Source: an uncultured Flavobacteriales bacterium
GTDB lineage: Bacteria; Bacteroidota; Bacteroidia; Flavobacteriales_D; Crocinitomicaceae
Length of the DNA stretch: 33,703 nt
NCBI GenBank assembly: GCA_905480145.1
Contig: CAJQPA010000063.1
Coordinates: forward strand, 1 to 33,703
Direction: 5' to 3'
The notes below the pieces were generated by a model that saw only the letters and a list, made by a program, of their open reading frames with translations, was not told the DNA's origin and did no database searches. Position 1 is the first letter of the stretch, and the number at the start of each line of letters is the position of its first letter. Positions 28,267 through 33,703 of the stretch are shown piece after piece. Position numbers and translations under genes: made by a program.

Positions 28267-28959
28267 CTATTTAGGAGTATTTTCTGCGTTCTCTTTGATA
28301 TGTATGGTATTGTCGAGCAACTGAGGGTTTTGAATCAATAAATATGGATTCGTTCGCACCATTACAGCCTTTTTATTCTTTGAAATCCGAGCAGATTTAT
28401 TTTCACTTTCGGTCACTTCATTTTCAAAACGGGTGATTGAAGTATAAACACCTTCTTTCATTAAATCAGTGTCCGTCTTATTAATTTGACTTGCTTTAGC
28501 AATAGTTATGTGTGGAATAGATCTAATTAAATAATTATTCTCAAAAATCAACCATTCAATATCGAGCTCTGGAATCGCCTTACCGTTATTCTCTTTCAAA
28601 GCAATTTCTTTAACCGCTGACTGTAAGCTTTTTAAAGAAGAGAAGTCACAGTTTATTTTAAAAATAAAGTTAGTATAATCACTCGTAAAATTTAAATTCG
28701 ATATACCTTCTTGTTCGGCTAATTGATCTTCTAGTTTTGATAATTTGGAAGAAATGTCACTTATGGAAGGAACCTTCTTACCGTCCAGACTATCTAAGGA
28801 AAGAATAGAATTTATTTTGACTTTACTAGAGCTTAAATTCACGGTGTATTTGAACGTTCCACTTCCGTCATTATTTACTGTAATGTCATCAATAATTTCA
28901 ATGCACGAAGAAAGCGTAGAAAAAAGAATTACAAGGAGAGAAACGAAAAGTAATTTCAT
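28267..28959 (-). CDS. Lipoprotein of unknown function
   Basis: This protein has 230 residues. The N-terminus MKLLFVSLLVILFSTLSSC contains a lipobox (LSSC), so the Cys is probably lipidated. The next residues, EIIDDITVNNDGSGTFKYTV, have the beta-strand plus NDGSG turn seen at the start of LppM-like lipoproteins; this resemblance is weak. A coiled-coil-like stretch (ISSKLSKLEDQLAEQEGI) follows. The frame extends to a TTG at 28965 with two more residues, but ATG at 28959 gives the cleaner signal. The gene lies 63 bases before the 629-residue gene in the same direction, so they may form one unit. The function is unknown. Confidence 0.72.
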   Translation of the reverse strand: MKLLFVSLLVILFSTLSSCIEIIDDITVNNDGSGTFKYTVNLSSSKVKINSILSLDSLDGKKVPSISDISSKLSKLEDQLAEQEGISNLNFTSDYTNFIFKINCDFSSLKSLQSAVKEIALKENNGKAIPELDIEWLIFENNYLIRSIPHITIAKASQINKTDTDLMKEGVYTSITRFENEVTESENKSARISKNKKAVMVRTNPYLLIQNPQLLDNTIHIKENAENTPK

Positions 28960-29018
28960 ACGCAAATTTATTTAAAATCATTGACTCAAGAATGATACCA
29001 GTTTAAAAAAGTCAATCC

Positions 29019-29049
29019 AAAAAAAAAGCTCTTCAACTGAAGAGCTTTT
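29019..29049 (-). terminator. Terminator after the small lipoprotein gene
   Basis: An 11-bp stem (29024-29034 with 29039-29049, AAAAGCTCTTC and its complement) has a four-base loop. On the minus strand it is followed by a run of T (nine A on the plus strand, 29019-29027, partly in the stem). It lies about 15 bases after the lipoprotein stop. Confidence 0.85.
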
Positions 29050-29064
29050 GATAATTAGGGTTAG

Positions 29065-29490
29065 CTACCCTTTTTTACATTTCTTAGTTTCTTTATAAAT
29101 AAATGTCACTTCTTCAGTTCTAGATTCAAGGTCATAGGTTATTTGAAATTTCTCTTTATTACCCATCCAGGTTCCAATGTATTTTTCACCACTAGCCGAT
29201 GTGAACGAAATATTGCTTCCCCAATCAATAATGCATGTTCCAGTTTCTTTTTTGACGTTACCATTCGATTTGGCAATCAATGTGTATGTTGAATATTCAT
29301 CTTCTTTATTCTTTCCATCGTTATAAAACTCAAACCACAAAGCATCAATCTCTGAGGATGGTATATTAATGATTGTCATTTCTTTTTCTTTATAGTCTTG
29401 GCTATAATAGATCAGGTCTTTGTCATTTTTCCATTTGCTACATGATGATAGAACCAGAATTACTAATAATGAGAGTAGGACTTTTTTCAT
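29065..29490 (-). CDS. Small lipoprotein of unknown function
   Basis: This 141-residue protein starts with a lipoprotein signal (MKKVLLSLLVILVLSSC, lipobox LSSC). The mature part is charged and beta-rich (STYTLIAKSNGNVKKETGT, then KFQITYDLESRTEEVTFIY) and ends in a Lys/Cys-rich tail, KETKKCKKG. The layout resembles lipocalin-like single-domain lipoproteins of Bacteroidota, but I recognise no family. It diverges from the UvrA-like gene across 179 bases, and its own terminator separates it from the lipoprotein gene downstream. Confidence 0.75.
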   Translation of the reverse strand: MKKVLLSLLVILVLSSCSKWKNDKDLIYYSQDYKEKEMTIINIPSSEIDALWFEFYNDGKNKEDEYSTYTLIAKSNGNVKKETGTCIIDWGSNISFTSASGEKYIGTWMGNKEKFQITYDLESRTEEVTFIYKETKKCKKG

Positions 29491-29669
29491 ATAAAATTAT
29501 ATTTCATGCTAATATAGTCAAAATAATTTATTTGTATTCTTCATCATTTAAAATCAGTTGTTTAAGGATGATTTTTCGCTTGCTATTGTCCTAAATAAAG
29601 TGAACCAAATATTTAATTCAATTGAAAGACGAATAAAGACAAGCTGGATAAATTGGTTATTTTCACCCT

Positions 29670-32600
29670 ATGAATCGTAAGATCAATTCAGAAATTAATA
29701 TAAAGGGAGCGAAAGAGAATAACCTAAAGGATATCACAATTTCTATTCCTCACAATAAGTTGATTGTAGTCACGGGAATTTCTGGGTCTGGTAAATCAAG
29801 TTTGATTTTTGATGTTCTAGCCAAAGAAGGCCAGCGAAGATATTTTGAGACATTACCATCTTTTGCACGTCAATTTTCAGGTAAATTAAACAGGCCAGAT
29901 GCAGATTCAATTGAGGGACTTTCTCCAGTTATAACTATCGGTCAACAAACCGCAGGAGTTAACGGTCGATCAACAGTTGGAACAATTTCTGATTTGTATG
30001 ATTTACTACGTCTATTATATGCTCGAAAAGGCAATACAACAAGAGAAATTGAACTTTCACGGTCATTATTCTCATTTAATTCTGAAAACGGAAAATGCAA
30101 GCGTTGCAATGGGATTGGGAATGAGGAACAAATCGACTTAAACAAACTAATTAGGTTTCCTGAGAAATCCATTAGAGATGGCGCCTTAGCTCCAACATTG
30201 CCCACAGGGTATATTATGTACTCACAGGTCACTATTGATGTGTTGAACCAAGTATGCGAAGCTGAAGGATTCAACGTAGACATTCCTTGGAATGATCTAA
30301 CAGAGGCTCAAAAAGAAATTGTTCTCTTTGGAAGTGATAAAATAAAAGTTCCATTTGGAAAACACAGTTTGGAATCTCGCCTTAAGTGGACGGGTATCAA
30401 GGCTAAGCCAAGAGAAAAAGGATTTTATAAAGGAATGATTCCAATTATGTCTGACATTCTGCGACGAGACCGGAATGTTAATATTCTCAAGTATGTTCAT
30501 GCTGTTCAATGCGCGGAATGTGAAGGAGCTCGACTCAACATAGACGCGCTGAGTGTTTTAGTGCATGAACAAAGAATCATTGATTTAACTACATTGGAAA
30601 TCAACGATCTGAATTCATGGATAAAGAAGAATGATTGGGACGAAGTTGGTGATGTAATTGTAAAAAAGATAAGTAAACAGTTAGCGTTATTGGAAGATAT
30701 TGGATTGGGACATTTACAACTAAACAGATCGGCCAATACACTTTCTGCAAGTGAAATTCAGAGAATTCGAGTGGCCAACCAAATATTGGTTCCATTATGT
30801 GATGTTTTGTATGTTTTTGATGAACCTTCGATTGGTTTACATCCTGCAGAGAATAGAAAAATGATTAGCTATTTTAAGGAGCTTGTCAATCTCGGAAATA
30901 CTGTAATTATTGTCGAACACGATTTGGAAACCATATCTAATGCAGAACATATTATAGATATTGGACCTCTTGCTGGAGAATTGGGGGGAGAAGTTTTATA
31001 TAACGGACCATTTTCTTCTTTTCGAGAGAATAAAAAATTGAAAGGACTTAGTCCTACTTTTGATGCGTTAAATCATCAGTATGAAATAACTTCAAAAAAA
31101 CATTTTCTTAAAGGCGAAACTCTAGGCTTAAAGTCTTGCACGAAGAATAATTTGAAATCAATTGATGTTGATTTTATGTTGGGCGGACTAAATATTATCA
31201 GTGGAAAATCGGGCTCCGGAAAATCTAGTTTGGTTAAGAGTACTTTACTGAATGTTGTAAAAGAGCAATTGGGAGAAGAAGTGAAAGAATTAGGGAATGT
31301 AGCTTCGGTTGAAAATATCGAATTAATAGACAAACTTATCTACATTGATCATTCGCCAATTGGAAGAACACCAAGGAGTAATCCAGCTACGTATTTAGGG
31401 ATTTCCGATTATATTCGAGACGCATTCTCCAAATTAGAAAAGTCTAAAAAAAGCGGGTTCTCAAAATCAACATTTTCTTTCAATAACAAAGGAGGAAGGT
31501 GCGAAACTTGTCAAGGTGGAGGCAAGACACAAATTGGCATGCACTTTTTAGGAAACGTTGATTTAACCTGCAGTTCTTGCGATGGGAAACGTTTCAAGGA
31601 AAATGTTTTAAGTGTCAAGCTCAGCGGGTTATCTATAGCGGATGTTTATCAATTAACAGTTTCGGAAGCCATTGTTTTTTTTGAGGGTTATCCAAAAATT
31701 CAAACAGGCTTAAGAGTGCTGGAGGAAATAGGATTGGGATATTTAAGGATAGGGCAATCTTCTACAACTCTATCGGGAGGAGAGGCTCAGCGCATTAAAA
31801 TAGCGAATCAGTTGCAAAGAAAAGATACTGGCAAGACGCTTTACGTTCTTATAGAGCCATGTATAGGGTTGCATCCCTCGAATATTGCATCCTTGTTAAA
31901 GATGCTCGACCATCTCAAATCGAAGGGTAATACAATTGTATGCATTGAGCAAAACCCAGCAATAATACAAGCGAGTGACTGGCATATTGAATTAGGACCG
32001 AGTGGCGGAAGAACTGGCGGTAAATTGATTCATCATGGAACTCCTTATAGAGGAAAATCAATTACTGAGACGTTAGTTAATCAAAAAAACAACGCAATTA
32101 CAGGCAATAATTGGATAGAATTGAATGGAGTCAATACCCATGGTTTGAAAAACATCAATGTTCGATTCCCAAAGAATGAGTTAACGGTTGTCACAGGAAT
32201 TTCAGGTTCTGGGAAATCAACCTTGGTATATGACACACTTTTCTCTGAAGCCAACACTAGATTTACCGAGTCCTTATCTGCTTATAGCAGGAGTTTTATG
32301 CAACAGAACAATGAAGCAAAAATTAAATCAAGCATTGGCTTGGGCCCTGCGATTGGTTTGAATAGGAAAAAAGGAACTTTCTCAGTACGCTCAACTGTTG
32401 GTTCAATCACTGGACTTTACGATTCACTGAGATTACTTTATTCTAGAATTAGTCAAGAACAAGGAGAAGTTTTTACTGCGCAGCATTTTTCATTTAACCA
32501 TCATTTAGGTGCGTGTGAAGTTTGTAAAGGAGCAGGAAGTTTGTTAGAATGTGATGTAAATCAAATAATTATTGATGAGTCATTGAGTGTTCTTAATGGT

Positions 32601-33703
32601 GCGCTTTCTTCTGAAAAAGCAGCAAAATATTTCACGAATTTGGATGGTCAATTTATAGCAATCTTAATGGAGGTAGCGCACTCAAAAGGTTGGGAGCTAA
32701 ATATACCTTGGAAAAACCTATCTGATGAGGTAAAGAATGTCATTTTGTATGGTACAGGAGATAAAGAATGGGAAGTTGAATGGGAATTCAAAACAAAATC
32801 ACGTTCTGGTGTTCAGCAATTGAAAAGTACTTGGCAGGGATTCTGCAATTACATTGATGAAGAACTTGAACGAAAGCAAAATAACAAGAACATCACTGAA
32901 TTGATGACTTTGATGCATGAAGTTGAATGTTATTCATGTAAAGGTAGTCGACTGAAACCAGAGTTGTTAGCAACGCATTTTTTGAATAGGAACATACATG
33001 AATTTTCTCAGTTATCATTGGTTGAAGTAAGTGACGTACTAGTAGAGATTGGTTTAATTAATAGTGCAACGGTTCAATCAATCGCTGAACATATAAAACC
33101 ATCTCTTCAATCCACCTTGAAAACACTGATTAATCTGGGGTTGGGTTATTTAAGTATTAATCGTTCTATCAAAACATTGTCAGGAGGAGAACAACAGCGC
33201 GTTGCATTGGCGGGACAATTGTCGAATCACTTATTTGGAGTGACTTATGTTTTGGATGAACCAACAATTGGGTTGGATCCTGATCAAATTCAGAACTTAG
33301 CTCACATTCTTAAAGCGTTGATATCAAATGGGAACACAGTTATTGTTGTCGAGCACGATGCAACATTCATTGAACAGGCAGATTATTTAATAGAAATGGG
33401 TCCACTTTCTGGAAAAGATGGCGGAAATATAGTTTATCAAGGAGAATTAAAAGGGATTGATAAATTCCCTGAAACAGCCACTTATCAGTTATTGAATTAT
33501 ATGCCTGGAAAGATTCCGAAAAGAAGAAATTCAGTTGGTGAAATATTTGGGGTGAAAAACGCATCGATTAATAATTTGAAAGGCTTTGATATTACCTTTA
33601 AACCAAAATCAATTACTGCTATAACGGGCGTTTCTGGAAGCGGAAAATCAAGTCTGATTCGAGATGTTTTATATGGATCATGGAAATCTAAAAAAGCGGT
33701 GGG
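29670..33703 (+). CDS. Giant UvrA2-like ABC ATPase with at least four ABC modules (3' end outside window)
   Basis: 1344 residues are visible and the frame is still open at the window end. Walker A motifs occur at residues 36 (GISGSGKSS), 512 (GKSGSGKSS), 843 (GISGSGKST) and 1320 (GVSGSGKSS). Spacings of 476 and 477 show two successive UvrA-like units, each with a first and second ABC module. UvrA hallmarks are TLPSFARQF and IEGLSPVITI, RSTVGT in units 1 and 2, FSFN before CxxC (C143/C146; C949/C952), CEGARL and CKGSRL. Unit 1 also has a complete zinc finger 2 (C611, C614, C634, C637). Neither unit has the UvrB-binding domain: LYARKG or LYSRIS runs within ~15 residues into FSFN. The first CxxC of zinc finger 1 is missing too. 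Unit 1 has a damaged composite ATPase site (LSASE 358-362, IEP at 728, Q761), while LSGGE at 701 and DEP at 384 are intact. Start ATG 29670 matches the UvrA N-terminus. A role in UvrB-independent DNA damage tolerance or drug resistance is inferred. Confidence 0.9.
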   Translation, partial: MNRKINSEINIKGAKENNLKDITISIPHNKLIVVTGISGSGKSSLIFDVLAKEGQRRYFETLPSFARQFSGKLNRPDADSIEGLSPVITIGQQTAGVNGRSTVGTISDLYDLLRLLYARKGNTTREIELSRSLFSFNSENGKCKRCNGIGNEEQIDLNKLIRFPEKSIRDGALAPTLPTGYIMYSQVTIDVLNQVCEAEGFNVDIPWNDLTEAQKEIVLFGSDKIKVPFGKHSLESRLKWTGIKAKPREKGFYKGMIPIMSDILRRDRNVNILKYVHAVQCAECEGARLNIDALSVLVHEQRIIDLTTLEINDLNSWIKKNDWDEVGDVIVKKISKQLALLEDIGLGHLQLNRSANTLSASEIQRIRVANQILVPLCDVLYVFDEPSIGLHPAENRKMISYFKELVNLGNTVIIVEHDLETISNAEHIIDIGPLAGELGGEVLYNGPFSSFRENKKLKGLSPTFDALNHQYEITSKKHFLKGETLGLKSCTKNNLKSIDVDFMLGGLNIISGKSGSGKSSLVKSTLLNVVKEQLGEEVKELGNVASVENIELIDKLIYIDHSPIGRTPRSNPATYLGISDYIRDAFSKLEKSKKSGFSKSTFSFNNKGGRCETCQGGGKTQIGMHFLGNVDLTCSSCDGKRFKENVLSVKLSGLSIADVYQLTVSEAIVFFEGYPKIQTGLRVLEEIGLGYLRIGQSSTTLSGGEAQRIKIANQLQRKDTGKTLYVLIEPCIGLHPSNIASLLKMLDHLKSKGNTIVCIEQNPAIIQASDWHIELGPSGGRTGGKLIHHGTPYRGKSITETLVNQKNNAITGNNWIELNGVNTHGLKNINVRFPKNELTVVTGISGSGKSTLVYDTLFSEANTRFTESLSAYSRSFMQQNNEAKIKSSIGLGPAIGLNRKKGTFSVRSTVGSITGLYDSLRLLYSRISQEQGEVFTAQHFSFNHHLGACEVCKGAGSLLECDVNQIIIDESLSVLNGALSSEKAAKYFTNLDGQFIAILMEVAHSKGWELNIPWKNLSDEVKNVILYGTGDKEWEVEWEFKTKSRSGVQQLKSTWQGFCNYIDEELERKQNNKNITELMTLMHEVECYSCKGSRLKPELLATHFLNRNIHEFSQLSLVEVSDVLVEIGLINSATVQSIAEHIKPSLQSTLKTLINLGLGYLSINRSIKTLSGGEQQRVALAGQLSNHLFGVTYVLDEPTIGLDPDQIQNLAHILKALISNGNTVIVVEHDATFIEQADYLIEMGPLSGKDGGNIVYQGELKGIDKFPETATYQLLNYMPGKIPKRRNSVGEIFGVKNASINNLKGFDITFKPKSITAITGVSGSGKSSLIRDVLYGSWKSKKAV

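Noticed and set aside
28963-28970. TAAATTTG on the minus strand as a promoter for the 230-residue lipoprotein
   Set aside because: The -7 match is exact, but it ends 3 bases before the ATG and the nearest TTG is only 16 bases upstream. It would need a leaderless transcript and is too weak to list.
1345-29049. Hairpins considered as CRISPR or repeat elements
   Set aside because: Each stem has a different sequence and sits just after a stop codon with a T run. No repeated spacer pattern exists.
29942-31333. Several minus-strand frames of 64-113 codons
   Set aside because: All lie inside the UvrA-like coding region, lack domain or signal features, and are explained by codon bias of the true frame.
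30741-31953. Reading the altered motifs of the UvrA-like protein as signs of a pseudogene
   Set aside because: The frame is open over more than 1340 codons. Zinc finger residues, all four Walker A motifs and the other motifs are intact, and the changes cluster on one site, which fits selection rather than decay.

Overview
The window looks like chromosomal DNA from a marine-type, low-GC Bacteroidota bacterium, probably Flavobacteriia in the broad sense. The main evidence is a full-length SprA, the outer-membrane translocon of the type IX secretion system (T9SS). Two secreted proteins also end in T9SS sorting domains. The hemD sequence is of the Bacteroidota type, sits after a DUF4271-like membrane protein, and ribosome binding sites are mostly absent. 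One good match to the Bacteroidota promoter (TTG / TAnnTTTG) is present.

Layout. (1) 1-1326: the 3' part of a secreted T9SS cargo gene with a PA-like segment and a sorting domain, closed by a strong terminator. (2) 1452-6250: DNA-maintenance genes. These are a Pif1/RecD-like helicase with a C-terminal helix-turn-helix, a small secreted protein of unknown function on the other strand, and recJ. A two-way terminator separates recJ from the next gene. (3) 6268-9108: a glutaryl-CoA dehydrogenase-type acyl-CoA dehydrogenase on the minus strand, diverging from the pair DUF4271-like membrane protein + hemD (GTG and TTG starts). (4) 9163-11109: a large T9SS cargo with a cleaved-adhesin-like and an Omp28/thioredoxin-like domain. 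(5) 11321-23543: a tightly packed plus-strand cluster of maeB, ruvA, sprA, a GNAT acetyltransferase and a multi-pass membrane protein that may be a GT-C glycosyltransferase. All junctions between these genes are 4 bases or shorter. A terminator-like hairpin stands in front of maeB. (6) 23538-24863: a PIN-PhoH ATPase, convergent with the previous cluster. (7) 24966-29490, minus strand: two large exported proteins of unknown function in tandem and two lipoproteins, all apparently for the cell envelope. (8) 29670 to the window end: a very large UvrA-like protein that runs out of the window.

The most unusual item is the last gene. At least four ABC modules occur in one polypeptide, arranged as two successive UvrA-like units about 807 residues apart. 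Both units lack the UvrB-binding domain and the first half of zinc finger 1. In the first unit, one composite ATPase site is damaged in three separate elements (signature LSASE, Walker B IEP in place of DEP, H-loop Gln in place of His), while the other site is intact. This suggests a UvrA2-like, UvrB-independent DNA-binding machine with one working site in its first half, probably for protection or resistance. The function is inferred, and the C-terminal end is not visible.

No tRNA, rRNA, CRISPR array, insertion sequence or prophage was seen. No gene-free stretch exceeds 300 bases; the longest is 11056-11320.
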